Below, in pieces: positions 25,251-37,399 of a DNA stretch of 64,000 bases. The position numbers and the translations under genes were made by a program. The notes beneath the pieces were generated by a model, which saw nothing but the letters and a program-made list of their open reading frames with translations, was not told the origin of the DNA and did not search any database. Location of the stretch: contig MNCI01020297.1 in NCBI GenBank assembly GCA_015680685.1, positions 649,684 to 713,683 of the forward strand, written 5' to 3'. This DNA comes from Gnetum montanum (Eukaryota > Streptophyta > Gnetopsida > Gnetales > Gnetaceae). The stretch's first letter is position 1. Each line of letters begins with the position of its first letter.

Positions 25251-27100
25251 CTCTCGTACATGTTCAATGGAGTACTTCTCATCATTGGATACATAGTTAT
25301 ATGTTTATTCATAAGGATGGTAGATAACATTTAATTCTCTAAATATAATTACTTGGAAGCTCTAATTGATGTGTTCAAAATTTTTTTCCAATAAGTAGGT
25401 GTTGTATCCACTTTATCTTTTTCTACATAAGTTAGAGTTTTAGATGCATTCTATGACTTTTCTATCTCAAGCCATCTTCAGCAATTTTGGATTAAATGTC
25501 CTACATCATCAAAAACATTGTTTTTGATCCTTATCTTTAACATTCAGAAAGAATGATGTTTTAGATAATTTTTGGCATTGTTATGGATGTTTCTTAGTTT
25601 TTTGTTTTAACATATAGTATTTTCTCCTACGTTGATTCTAACTTTAACATTTTCAGCAGTTTTGGTCTTGGCGTATAACATTCCTTTACTATTCAACATC
25701 CTGTATCAATGTTTCTTTTGATAAATGATGTCACTTTTGACATTGATTTCATATTCAATATATGATACAAATACATGTCATTTCTCCTATCCAAAACCTT
25801 CAAGAAGTATTTATAGACCCTAATGTGTTTTTTTATTCATAATCTATGAGGCATTTATGGCCTATGAATAGGAGGAGATTCCCAAACAAAATGGGGTTGA
25901 AAAGGTCGAAACATTGTAAAGTGAGAAGATTTTAGAAAATATTTGAAGAAAAGGCCTTTTGCAACTTTATTTACAATTTCTTATTCAACATATTAGAAAT
26001 CTCTATGTACTTCTCAATTCTTTAGAATTCCTTTGATTTTTTCCTTTTTTGCTAATATGTTCTATCCCCTTGTTGTTATCCTCTTGATACACAAAGAATC
26101 TCATTAGATTTAGATTGATACATAGATATGATTCAATCTCTTTTTATTATATATCACTATTTTCCTAACCTATAGCTATTTTGTCCAATTTACAATAGGC
26201 ACGTACATTAGAGAGAGAGATAGAGTGAAATAATGTAGCTTTCATCAATAATCCCTAATCCTTGAGTTCATCTTGTGGGATTGCTACCATATTCTCATAG
26301 GTTTATTTTCCTAGATATCTTATCTTTTCTATATTTTATATTTTTCCTTTCTCTAATATATACTTGGCATTGTAAAAAATCTATTTTTCCACCTTTTTGT
26401 TTTAAGGATGTGATTTCTTCAATAGATATTTTTATTTTGATCTATAATTTTCTATTTTTTAGCTACATGTGCTATAATTTTCCATAGATTGCATTCTATG
26501 TAATTGTTCACTTTTGTATCTAATCATGGATATGCTTTTCATTTTAGTAGCATATGCTTTGGTAGCTATTCCATGTGCTCATTTCCACTTCTTATCTCCT
26601 TGTGTTTGGAAGAATAGTACCTCAAATTGTTATAATTTCTAACAATTTGCAAGTCTCTTTTTTATATAGAGATTCATTTCTTTATATCATTTGGTTGTAG
26701 TGAAATACTTAACTTATTTTTACATTGGGTTATTCTGAATCTTTTGACATAGAATTATGATTATTTTGACTACAACATCTTTTGGAACTAGAAGGAGGAC
26801 CATCAAGAAATTAACATCATTTCTAGGTTTTTCTCTTTAACATATTTTATTTTTAAAGTTTAGATGATGTGCTACATTGAAACAATGACATCATGTGATT
26901 TCTCCTCTAACTTTTGCATTTGTCTTAAATAAATATTTTCACTTTCTATTTCAAGTTCAAACCTAATTGTAGGGAAAAACAAAGCTCTAGTGATAGTGTT
27001 GTGAAGTCATAATTACTACTAAAACATATTCATAACATGGCATCATTCTCATATTGAAATTTATTTAAGCTCTAGAGGCTTAGTGATTTAAAGAAAAATC
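25250..27100. other. AT-rich stretch, no recognisable gene
   Basis: Only weak open frames, including a hydrophobic 70-codon frame at 26,275-26,487 that arises from T-rich sequence. A short GA run lies near 26,211-26,222. Nothing else is supported. Confidence 0.3.
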
Positions 27101-28559
27101 AATGATTTATCTAAGGAATTAAGCTAAAGGAAATACAAGATAGCCTATGCCAAGCAAGATCTATGTTTCTTGCTCATGTCAAATATGTTCAAGCCTATGG
27201 TAGGATATGAGAGGACCAATGATCTCCTTTCTTTCCTTCCTAATCTAGATCATCCCATTGAACTAGATTATAAGAAATCCAAGAAGATTGTTTAGTTCAT
27301 CATGAAACAAGAGAAGATACAAGAAGGAATACATTTGAAGATTCAAGAGGCTAGGATGAAAGATATTCTGGATCAACCTCTTGGTCCTCACATCACTTTT
27401 AGAGAAAGAAGGAGAAGTATAGTTTTTGAATCAAATATTCATTTAACAAATGAAATGAAGAATAGGTAGCTGAAGGGCTTAACAAGTCCAATGCTTTATC
27501 ACATCATATACATAACTTGAACATCATAGCTACTCAAAGTTATTTACTTGGATCAATTTCTCCTAGCATAGGATCATCTAATATTAGCCTTCTTTTGTAC
27601 TCTCTTAATCTATCTTACTATTTATTTCCTCCTAATAATGTTAGTAACCCTTACTCTTTCTTCTAATCCTCTAACCCATTTCTTGGATCCACATATTTCA
27701 TTCCTTACTCATAGCCTATCATAGCTCTTTCCCAATTTATTTGGTTGCCTACTTTTTCTACTCCATTGTTATTCAGAATTCCCCAATCTAGTAATGAATC
27801 ATATTTTCTCCTATACCTATCTAATTTTAATTCATTAGGCATACTTTCTTCCAACACATTTGGATCTATTCTATACATGTGTACCCCCTTGACATCATCA
27901 CTTGTTACTTTAGCTCAACATATCCTTTACTTTCTTGGAATTGATCCACAACTTTTAGCACTACTTAATGATGTTATGCTTTTTATTCAAAGGTTAGAAG
28001 AAAAAGTAGCTAAGGTTTTGGTTATGTAAGAGAACTCTTTTATTTCCTTGGATTAAGTCCTAAGTGATCCTCTGAGCTCTATTATTTCTATGCTAGTTTT
28101 GCCTAAGGGAATTTCATTATAGTCCTTTGCAAAGTACAATGGAAAAATAGGAGATCCTATGAATCATATAATCACATTTAGAAATGAATGCATACTTCTT
28201 GCCCCTTATCCTTACATAATGCTAAGGTATTGTTTATCTTTCTTTCCAGAAGAGTGTTATAATGGTATAGATCCATGTCTCATGGTTCTATCACCTCTTT
28301 AGAAAACCTATTAGTAGATTTTATTAAATGATTCAAGTTAAATATTTATCAAAGAATCCATGTTATGTCATTTGTAGCTATTAAAAAAGCTTCAAATGCA
28401 TCCATCAACAAGTTCATTTCTTACTAGATAACAACATCAACAAAATTACCATATCATTTGGAGGAATGTCACTTATAGGATGTTTTCAAAGTTGTAGGTA
28501 TTAACTATTTTAAAAAGACAATGAATTATCCTAAGATTCATTCTTTGAATGATGCTTTC
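27100..28559 (+). pseudogene. Ty3/gypsy gag fragment (target of element A)
   Basis: Around 28,130-28,330 the plus frame reads KYNGKIGDPMNHIITF and continues through a hydrophobic LRYCLSFFPEECYNG to SITSLENLLVDFIK. This is the order of the gypsy Gag capsid core: Y-G-DP--H---F, a leucine-rich LF---L-G-A--W, and S--SW--L---F. Low-complexity Ser/Leu/Pro sequence precedes it, including an open stretch at 27,745-28,029. A frameshift and stops interrupt the core. Element A splits it at the CTTTC target site, and the continuation may lie at 36,970-37,400. Its own LTRs are not seen. Confidence 0.45.
28555..28559. repeat. target site duplication of element A, left copy (CTTTC)
   Basis: CTTTC here is identical to CTTTC at 36,965-36,969, directly outside the right LTR. 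Five bases is the usual size for Ty3/gypsy insertion. Confidence 0.85.
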
Positions 28560-29430
28560 TTATGAAAGAAGTTACTCTAGCAGTTTATTCTAATTATTAG
28601 AGTGGCAGTTTTTCGAATTATTAGTGGTAGTTTCTCTAAAATTAGAGTGGTAGTTTTTCTAATTATTAGAGTAGTTTCTCCCAAGCCTATAAATATAGTA
28701 CCCAAGTGCATAATTTAAGGGGAATTCTTGGAAGGGAGTCTTTCAAGGGAAGTCTTAGAGAAGTCTTTTAGGAGTCAAGTTAGAGTATTTTCCAAGTGCC
28801 TGCAACAATAGGTCTAAGTGTGGATAGATCTTTATTCGAGCATTGTGTACTTGAGCACACCTTGTGTACGACAATAAATAGAAGCTCTTGGATTCATCCT
28901 TGTAGCACTTGATATTTTTTTCTTACTTATTTCTTTTATTTTATTTTCTTATGCATTTATTTTATTTTATTATTTTATTTTATTTTACATTTTTTATTAG
29001 CACACACAGTACGATCGCTTCAAGCATGTGTGTAACACTTGGTAACCCAATAACGATTAGCCTTTGGTAATCCTAATATTGTTGCACTAGTTCAGGATGT
29101 GTACAACAAGTCAGAACAGATACTGGTGTTAGGATTAGTTTAAAACCTAGTTAATCAGTAGTTAAGTTAAATTAGTCACTTAGTTATCTCTCTCCCTCCA
29201 CCCTTATTAGTAGTAGGACATATAAAAACATAAAAGATATAAAAATCATATGCCTCAAACTTACTTAACCATACAATCATGACATACAAGTTAGTTTGGA
29301 AAGACAATGATCAACTAACCTATCCTTGTTCCACAAAGGTGCATAGGCACCTAGTCCTTGGAATTCAACTAGATCATGCATGAAAGGCTCATATTCATGG
29401 TTGAGAGTAGGGGTACCTTGCTGCTCATCA
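28560..29430 (+). repeat. 5' LTR of element A
   Basis: 871 bp, starting TTATGA (decayed from TGATGA) and ending CTCATCA. U3 has four tandem units of about 23 bp beginning CTAATTATTAG or a variant (28,590-28,682). CCTATAAATA at 28,686-28,695 is the TATA box. The primer site follows at once. Confidence 0.85.
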
Positions 29431-29431
29431 T

Positions 29432-29449
29432 TGGCACCGTTTTCGGGGA
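29432..29449 (+). other. primer binding site, tRNA-Asp type
   Basis: TGGCACCGTTTTCGGGGA differs at two or three positions from the complement of the plant tRNA-Asp 3' end (TGGCGCCGTTGCCGGGG). That primer is typical of the Athila/Tat branch. It starts one base after the LTR. Confidence 0.85.
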
Positions 29450-29599
29450 CTTAGTTATTTGTGCGCTAACTAGAACATAGGAAATAATATACATCATTGG
29501 AACAAACCCTTAGGGTTGATTGAGAAAATAATAGAAAATAATACATTGCACACTAAATATAAAAGTATCCTCCTTTTTCATACAAAAGTGCCTCATTGC

Positions 29600-32010
29600 C
29601 TAGGTCTGAAATATGAAACAATCGGCGACATAATACATATGACGTTGATCTGCTAGTTCCTCAACAAGTTCGAGTGGTATATATTCATCCTGATGAGTAT
29701 ATATTAGACTTCATCTTTATCCTCCATCAAGATGAACAACTATGTTGGTAAGACTTACAAGGTAACATACTGTTGCCTCTTGATCGTTCAATCCTGAGCA
29801 TGCTTCTTCATGCTCTCACATGAATTGGCATGCTACACTTACATGTAGAATACATTGTGCAAGACCATGACTCAAGAGAATACTATCTCATAGAGGCACA
29901 ACATCAAAGGGACTTGCAATAGGAGAGGCATCATAAGTCTTTGAAGGATAAGTGGTCCTAGGATGCCCCACATGTCTTAAGTGAAAATGAGGGTGGTGAA
30001 CCTACCTTAGGTAGTTGGCCACATAACGATGTTCCTTCCCTTGACTTTGGCCAAGCGGTTGTGTATAAGGACCTTCATTCCATTATTCATAAAGGGTCTA
30101 CAAAAGGGACACGAACTGATGATAAAGGTGGACATTCTAATCGCAATTGCGATCAAGGCGAGATCATAGAAAAGAAGGTAGGAAACACCATCATGGTGAC
30201 GGTTCTCCTTCTTCCTTACCTTCATCATCTCCTTCACCCTCTCTTTCAATATCCAGACATGATCATAAAGACAAAGATCATGGGCATAAAGGTAGGCCAA
30301 GTGGAAGTCATAGATGAAACAACCAAGAAAGGGGATTAGGGCACTCTAGAGAGTCATGACATAGAAGAAGGGAGAGTAGGGAACAACGTAGGCATCATAG
30401 ACACCATGGATGAGATGATCATGATGAACCCCTACTTGCTAGTTGAAGAATGTTGAACATATTTGAGGCTATTAGAATTCCAACAAGGGACCAGAAAGAT
30501 AGTAGGATCAAGAGATTAGATATGAACAATATCTCACAATTTGAATGGGGATACAACATTGATCCTCAAAATCACTTACAAACATTCCATGATGCATGTG
30601 CCTTACAAAATATAGAGAACAAATGGCAAAAACCTAAGCTGTTTCCAAAGACACTAGTTAAAGAAATGGAAAGCTGGTACCAGTCTTTAGAACCAAAATC
30701 CATTCATAGATGGAGTACTATGTTAAAACTATTTAATGACAAGTACGAAATGTACTCCCAAGTGTCTAACTTGCGAAAGCAAATCCAAGGCTGAAAACAA
30801 GGAGGACATGAACCCTTAGATGCTATCATGGGTCAATACTATGCACTATTACATCGTTGTCCTAGCCATGGTTATTTTCAAAGGGATCAACTACGCCATC
30901 TCATAGATGGGCTCTAGCACGAAATTGGGACTTATGCCCAAGGAAGACTATCCAAGGATAGGTCCCATCAAATTCAATGACTATTAGAGCAAGTTGCTAA
31001 GGAAGAAGGTGAGCTACAAAAGAGAGAAAGTGTGGAAGAGTATAAGTGAGATCCTTCCCTCTGGAAGAGTGGAGTAATATTTTTTAAGGATGAAGAAGAG
31101 TCACCACTCAAAGAGATGGTGAATAGGAAAACTTTTTTTATCCAAAAGATGACATCAAAAGTTTCAGAAAAGGTAGACCAAATGTGGGATTCCCTAGATA
31201 ATAGATTTTAAACTATTCTTAAAATAGTAAAGGAGTCTAGAGAGCAAGGTAGTGAGAAAAAAAATAGGTTGAACATGCACATAGCAAGGGTAAGGGCAAA
31301 GTTGCCATCATTGAAGAGGTTGCGGATTCTAAAATAGACAATGATAGTGGATGTGAGATATGTCAATATGACCATCCTACGGGATGTTACCCTCTAATCT
31401 TACATCTGTAGGAGTTTGGGATGCATGCACTCAACCAATGATTGAACAAAAGGAAAACACCCCGAAGGTTACCTTACCCTCAAGTTAACTAAAGAAAATT
31501 CCACCAACCCTTAACGTATTATCCAAGTGGAACTCCACCACAACCAATTGAGAAATATCAACAGTGGAAGCATCCAAAATCATGGGGAATTCCACCACCA
31601 AGGCAACAATATTCTTATTGTCAACCATATGGATATTACGTGCAGCAACCAATCTCCCCACGTGACTCTACTGGTCACATCACTTCTCAACGTCACTACC
31701 AAGACCACAAGTATTATGGGACTCCCTTTTCTATGGGTGATATTCCTCAAGCATATCATCCTTCTCATTCGGAAGCATCTCTTCCACCAATAGCTCCACT
31801 ACCACCTACTCCCCTGATGCAAGGTGAAATCCCTACCCATCTGAAGCAACATAATGCCAAGAGGGCTATTGACTCTCAACCCACTATTGATTCCAACAAC
31901 CACATAAAGAAAAGACCTTTCTTTAGAACCAACAATCCAACCAAGCCCTTGCAATCACAAGTAGCTAATTTCTTAGATGCCTTAGTATCAATCAAAACTT
32001 TGAAGCCCCC
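29600..32010 (+). pseudogene. element A gag
   Basis: The capsid core lies at 30,450-30,800: NISQFEWGYNIDPQNHLQTF, then KLFPKTLVKEMESWYQSL and MLKLFNDKYEMYSQVS, the normal gypsy order. A zinc knuckle follows at 31,352-31,387, C-E-I-C-Q-Y-D-H-P-T-G-C, that is CX2CX3HX3C, with the D-H-P-T sequence seen in Athila Gags (usually CX2CGG-HPT---C). After it comes a Pro/Tyr/Gln-rich tail to about 32,010 (several SP, QPY and PPP words). The N-terminal part, 29,600-30,450, is full of stops. The start codon cannot be fixed. The same fold and tail appear in elements B and C. Confidence 0.7.
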
Positions 32011-32720
32011 TTGAACTGAACCACCACACTCAATGCATATGGTCATGTTAACACATGCCATCACTGATTGGATCAAAGCTGGACACATTTCCAAGAAATT
32101 ATCTAATCCTAGGAGTCCTCTAATATACTTACAAATCATTGGAAATACACCGTGAAAGGCTATTTTGGATTCAAGTTCCAGTGTCAACTTGATTTCTCAA
32201 GAAATGTACAAGGCCTAGAACCTACCTCCATTGAAGAAGAGCAACATTCATCTAGAGTTGGCTGATCAGTCCATCACTGTTCCATTGGGACTGGTGGAAG
32301 ACATTGTTACCATTGTTTGTGTGTGGTTGTACCCAGCTGACTTCCTAGTGATTCGGGTGAACAATGGTAGGGGGAACTTCCCAATCATAATGGGAAGAGC
32401 ATGGCTAAGCACCATTGATGCATGCCTAGGAATCCATGATCTTTCCCTAGAAATATTAAAGGANGATGTAGGCAATGTTAAACTTTGCACAAACCATGAC
32501 CTCTACACACAATTACACCCTGTGTCACTATATGTAATGCATGGAACNTCCACACAACAAGAAGGCATCCAGTGTATGACAGCTAATCAAGAAAGCAGTT
32601 CACTCATATGCATGGAACCAACTGAGGGTTTGACTTACACTTACATCAATAGCATAGATGCATTAGAGCAATTCCACCACAAAATTCCAAGTCTTAACCT
32701 TGAAAATATCAACTAGGGGA
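32010..32720 (+). pseudogene. element A aspartic protease region
   Basis: Retropepsin cleaves the Gag-Pol polyprotein. AILDSSSSVNLISQEMY at about 32,159-32,209 corresponds to the family's D-G-S-N-(L/M) active-site loop; the catalytic Asp is present but the usual DSG/DTG (or plant DLGA) is DSSS here. LELADQSI, GLVEDIV, YPADFLVI and the flap-distal FPIIMGRAWLS (32,231-32,420) follow in normal order and spacing. Two undetermined bases (32,464 and 32,548) fall just after the domain. An in-frame stop precedes the LELADQSI segment. Confidence 0.75.
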
Positions 32721-32939
32721 AGTTGGAAATCCCTGAAAAATTTAAGCAGGAGCCCCTCGAGTTAAAACCATTACCCACTAGTATGGAATACATGTTTCTT
32801 AAAAATATAAAACTAGTAATTATCAACAGTAAGCTTGCTCCTCAATAGAAAGAAGAACTCTTGAAGATAATCAATAGATGGTAAAAAGCCTTCACTTGGT
32901 CATATCCTGAATTAATCAAAATATATCCTAGGATATGCC

Positions 32940-33750
32940 AACATAGGAATTACATTGACCCCTCCATGAAGCCTTGAAGACAACTGCAAAGGTGTTTGAA
33001 CCTAAAGCTGAAGCAAGTAGTCAAGGAAAAAATTGAACAACTTCTCAAGAATGGGTTCATATACCCCACTGCTGAAAGTGAATGGGTTAGCCCCTTATTT
33101 ATTGTGCCTAAAAAGGGAGGAAAATGGAGGGTGTGCATAGATTTTAGGCTACTGAATATGGCAACATTCAAAGATCACTTTCTATTGCCATTTGTTGACT
33201 AAGTCTTAGACACCATCACAAGGCATCGCTACTATAGTTTTTTGGATGGATATTGTGGATATAATCAAATACAAATAACCCCAGAAGACCAAGCCAAGAC
33301 TACATTCACCGGTTCTTGGGGAACATTTTCATACAAACAAATGTCGTTTAACTTGTGTAATGCTCCTACAACATTTTAATGACTAGTTCTAAGAATCTTC
33401 CAACAACGGATAGGAAATGCTGTAGAAGTCTTTATAGATGATTTCTCCACCTATGGAGAAAACTTTGATTAATCCTTGGACCATTTGGAGTAAGTGTTAA
33501 GAAGATGTGTAAAAACCAATTTGAGGCTCAACTAGCAGAAAAGCCATTTGATGGTCCAAGAGGGTGTAGTACTAGGGCACAACATCTCACACATAGGGAT
33601 AGAGGTAGACCCTAAGAAAATCAAAGTTATCCAAGGAATTACCCATGAACTAGGAACTATCAAAGATATTTGGTCATTCCGTGGACATACTGGCTACCTC
33701 CATAAACTATCCATGGCAAGTGACCTCAACCTTGACCTTGATCTAGCATA
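32940..33750 (+). pseudogene. element A reverse transcriptase
   Basis: The palm and fingers are recognisable: IEQLLKNGFIYPTAES-WVSPLFIVPKKGG-WRVCIDFRLLN (33,030-33,160), then FLDGYCGYNQIQI, TTFTGSWGTFSY and MSFNLCNAPTTF. The catalytic motif FIDDF is intact at 33,431-33,445. VLGHNISHIGIEVDP-KI and FRGHTGY close the RT and connection region. At least seven stops interrupt it. From about 33,745 the sequence passes straight to an integrase tail, so RNase H and the integrase core are deleted. Confidence 0.8.
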
Positions 33751-33754
33751 GAAA

Positions 33755-34105
33755 CAACGGTTAGTAATCCTTAACTTGCTAGATGAAAATAGATTAGCTA
33801 CCCTGTCATCTAATGAATTTCACAAGGCATTCAATAAACAACATTATGAGCTAAGAATTAGGAAAGTTAAATATCAGATAGGAGATAAGGTTCTCTACTA
33901 GAATCCCAGACATGTGCCACAATGTACTAAATTTCAAACACTATGGGAAGGACCTTATATTATTTATGCAACTTTTTATTCAGGGGCCATGAAAATATAC
34001 AAACCTGAAAGCCCAAACAAGAAACTGTTGATCAATGTACAACAAACCAAACCTTTCCATGAGCTTAGGACAACTAGTACACATGCTACCTCTCTTGATG
34101 GATAA
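33755..34105 (+). pseudogene. element A integrase C-terminal remnant
   Basis: LVILNLLDENRLA, KAFNKQHYELRIRKVKYQIG-KVLY and KFQTLWEGPYIIYATFYSGA follow the end-of-integrase pattern of Athila elements (QLNELDE-R--AYE, F-VGD-VLL, L-S-W-GPF-V--V---GA). The zinc-binding HHCC region and DDE core are absent, consistent with one deletion of more than 1.5 kb relative to element B. Confidence 0.65.
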
Positions 34106-34329
34106 CCTTGCTCACTATTTCAAATCTCCTCCTTCCAACTTAGTCATGGGGGAGATGGCTACCTATGCTAACCATTCTAGACCCTTATTTATTTTTGAAT
34201 TTTTGTTTTACATGTCTTTTGTTTCACACATTTTTTCAGCTTTTCTTATTTTTTTTACATCATCATTCATATTTTTACTATTTTTTTGATTGCTTGATTT
34301 ACTTTTATTCATCATCCAATAAGTGCTCA

Positions 34330-34930
34330 TGATGGTGGATTGAATTATATCATATTGATTACTAATGTTTGGCTTTTATCTTTGAATTATGATGCTGATA
34401 TTAAGGTATGGTTCTTTTGGTAAAATAGGCAATGAGTCCACATCATCCACTCATCCATACAAATCTATGGTTTTCTTTGGCTTGGAACTGTATAGTCCCT
34501 CTTTTTCTAAGTAAAATTTTAATGAATTGGTGCATAGGTATTTTTCAAACCAAAGAAAGACTCAAAGGATGAAAAGGGTGTGACTTTAAGGGGATTTGAT
34601 GCATTTGTGCTAGCCATTCTCTTGGGTGCTTGGATGATTTTTCTTAGGTTTTTTGCCATTCTAACATTGTTCAAAAATCAGGAAGCTGAGTGAGTAAAAA
34701 TAACTCTTTGCATGGTGTGGTTCTCATGCAAAAAAAAAAAGAGTGAGATTTGAAAGCACACCCCTTAGACATAATAAAGTAATATGGGCTACACGCATTG
34801 GTTATGGAACTAGAAAGACATGTTACCCATACCTGAAGGTTCCCTCTAACTAAGGCCCTTTCTCGCTTCCTACTTCTCCATGTTGCTCTCTTCAAAATGG
34901 TGGTGACTATTTGTGGAAGCATTCTTGTTG
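34330..34930 (+). other. conserved noncoding module of element A
   Basis: GTGTGACTTTAAGGGGATTT then G at 34,578-34,598 is the shared block. CATGGTGTGGTT (34,712), ACACCCCTTAGAC (34,758) and GAAAGACATGTTACCCAT (34,812-34,829) match element B read on its sense strand. An open frame on the opposite strand (34,922-34,671) is probably a by-product. Its function is unknown. Confidence 0.55.
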
Positions 34931-36060
34931 CTTCAAGTGGATGGATTGGTCAAGTGTGTTGATGTGAGGTCACTGGATGTGGGTTGTTTGAGTCCTAATT
35001 TGGGATGAGTTCTACTCAGTCACATTAACCATAATATACCCAAGGGTCTTTACACAACCTTGTTCTTGGGATTCCATTCCATTCTCTCCTCTTCATCTTT
35101 CTTCCCATTTTTCACCTAATTTTCAATTTTATCATTAGTTTTTTCTAGGTTGATGCATTTTTTTTCTTTGATGAATCCTTGTGGATAAGTTTTTAACTCT
35201 TGCTTCCAAATGACATTCCTAGAACCTACGAACTTTTTAGTTTGTGGGTTTGTCAGGGCATAAAAGGCATGAGCCTACTTTGGGGAGGACCCACTAGCAT
35301 TTCTTTTTGGTGCAATTGTTAACTTCTTTTCCTTAAACATTTCTTGTAATCAATCAATTTTTGTTTCATCCCCATCCATGACATCCATTTTATTGGCATT
35401 GCCATTGATATTTTTTTCCCATCTTTCCTGTTGCTCATATTTTTCCATCTTATATCTACTAAAGGTTCGCTCTTAGTCATGGGTGCCTTGGCACAAATTT
35501 TTCAATTTTCTCCATTTTACTATTCACCTAACCCCTACACCTTAGGTAGTCACCTATGATAAATCTTTGAACCAGTTTCTACCATAACCACAACTCAACC
35601 AATGAGCTTCATATCGAGGGAAGGTATCAATTGCATTATGGTTTATCTATCCTTCCTCATTTGTGACTATGTTGTGTGTGTAGATGGCAATCATACAAAC
35701 AATGGACTAGGCTTGTAGGAAGCACTCAGGATGGACTAGAACTAGAGCATTTACGAAAAGAGCAAGTTTGGTGGTATGGCTATGGATAAACAACGAAAGG
35801 TGCAATCTTAGCATTGGCGGCAACACACTTCATTTTCTTTCTCTCTCTTTCTCTACAAGCTGCCAAATAAAGGCTTGGATGTCATTTATGTACGAGTGTT
35901 TACCACAATGGTCATGAACACTAATGTTTTAATATGCTTATTGATCCATTCACTAGGCATGTTGAGTCTATCATCCCATTCCACCATTAGTTGTTAATTA
36001 GTCAATAATCCCATACCTTCCCAATATTCTATAAGGAACTCGAGGATGAGTTTTCATTCA
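34930..36060 (+). other. element A spacer between module and 3' LTR
   Basis: Corresponds in position to ORF2 of elements C and D, but I could not recognise the ORF2 signature (FP-LI--LC) in any frame. Short plus frames near 35,250-35,330 and 35,640-35,800 may be heavily decayed coding sequence. Confidence 0.3.
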
Positions 36061-36072
36061 TTCGTGGGGGTA

Positions 36073-36964
36073 TGATGAGAGTTTTTACTCTATGGTTTAT
36101 TCTAATTATTAGAATGGTAGTTTTTCTAATTATTAGAGTGGAAGTTTCTCTAAAATTAGAGTGGTAGTTTCTCTAAAATTAAAGTGGTAGTTTTTCTAAT
36201 TATTAGAGTAGTTGCTCCCAAGCCTATAAATACAATGCCCAAGGGCACAATTTAAGGGGAAGTCTTAGAAGGAAGTCTTTCAAGGAAAGTCTTAGAGAAT
36301 TCTTTTAGAAGTCAAGTTAGAGTATTTTCCAAGTGCCCGCAGTAGGAGGTCTAAGTGTGGATAGATCTTTATTCGAGAATTGTGTACTTGAGCACACCTT
36401 ATGTATGGAAATAAAGATGAGCTCTTGGATTCATCCTTGTAGCACTTGAGATTTTTTTTCTTACTCATTTATTTTATCTTCTTCTACATTTATTTTATCT
36501 TATCATTTTATTTTATTTTACATTTCTGTTATTAGCACACACAGTACGATCACTTCGAGCATGTGTGTAACACTTGGTAACCCAATAATGATTAGCATTT
36601 GGTAATCCTAGTAGTGTTGCATTGGTTCAAGATGTGTATAGTAAGTGAGAATGAATACTAGTGTTAGGATTAGGTTAAAGCCTAGGTAATCCATAGTTAA
36701 GTTAAATTAGTCACTTAGTTATCTCTCTCTCTCCTCCCTTATTAGTAGCAAGACATAAAACATAAAAGCTATAAAAATCATATGCCTCAAACTTACTTAA
36801 CAGTATAATTGTGACACACAGGTAAGTTTTGGAAGACAACAATCAACCAACCCATCATTGTTCCACAAAGGTGCATAGGAACTTAGTCTTTGGAATTTGA
36901 CCAGATCATGCGTGAAATGCTTGTATTCATATGGTTGAGCGTAGGGGTACCTCACCGCTCATCA
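36073..36964 (+). repeat. 3' LTR of element A
   Basis: 892 bp, TGATGAG...CTCATCA, directly after the purine tract CGTGGGGGTA (36,063-36,072). U3 has five units of the 23-24 bp repeat (36,102-36,219) against four in the 5' LTR, which explains the 21-bp length difference. TATA box CCTATAAATA at 36,223-36,232. Right flank CTTTC. Confidence 0.88.
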
Positions 36965-37399
36965 CTTTCCTAGCTACTAGACATATTGAAGAAGCTTTCA
37001 TTCAACATAGTGACTAGGAATTCTTGCAAATCCATAACAAAGCTTACAAGACTATGAAATAAGAGAAGACATAACTAACTTCTTAAGGTATTTCTTCCTT
37101 TCCTAAGGAACAAATAAATGCTCCCTTAACTACTTCTTCTATAACTTAGCAATGAAAATCTCAATGAAATTGAGATTAGTAGACTAAAATACCTATGAGT
37201 TATTCTCTTCTTTTTAACAATCTTCTTTCGCATGAACATCTTAAGAGGAAATAAGTTTTTGATTAGGTAAGAGATCAAAACTAGTCACTTTTAGTAACTT
37301 TGCATCACTACTCTAAGATCAAACCATCCCCTCAAAACACAAGAATGCTCCCAAAAATCAATCACCATTATTTATTAGAGAAACAAAGAGAACCAAGAA

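Larger units (their letters stand above)
28560..36964 (+). mobile_element. gypsy element A (Tat/Athila-type), LTR to LTR
   Basis: A complete insertion of 8,405 bp: 5' LTR, tRNA-Asp primer site, gag, protease, reverse transcriptase, integrase C-terminus, noncoding module, spacer, polypurine tract and 3' LTR, flanked by CTTTC. The LTR consensus termini form a 7-bp inverted repeat TGATGAG...CTCATCA. Coding parts carry many stops, and pol is internally deleted from the end of RT to the end of integrase, so it cannot have moved alone in this state. It was inserted in an older gypsy gag. Confidence 0.85.

Noticed and set aside
30007-30339. Overlapping open frames on both strands of about 95 codons
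   Set aside because: They lie in the decayed N-terminal gag region of element A; neither frame continues the gag similarity or matches B or C.
34035-34289. 84-codon frame with hydrophobic tail after pol in element A
   Set aside because: It overlaps the integrase tail in another frame, and the hydrophobic run is T-rich sequence.
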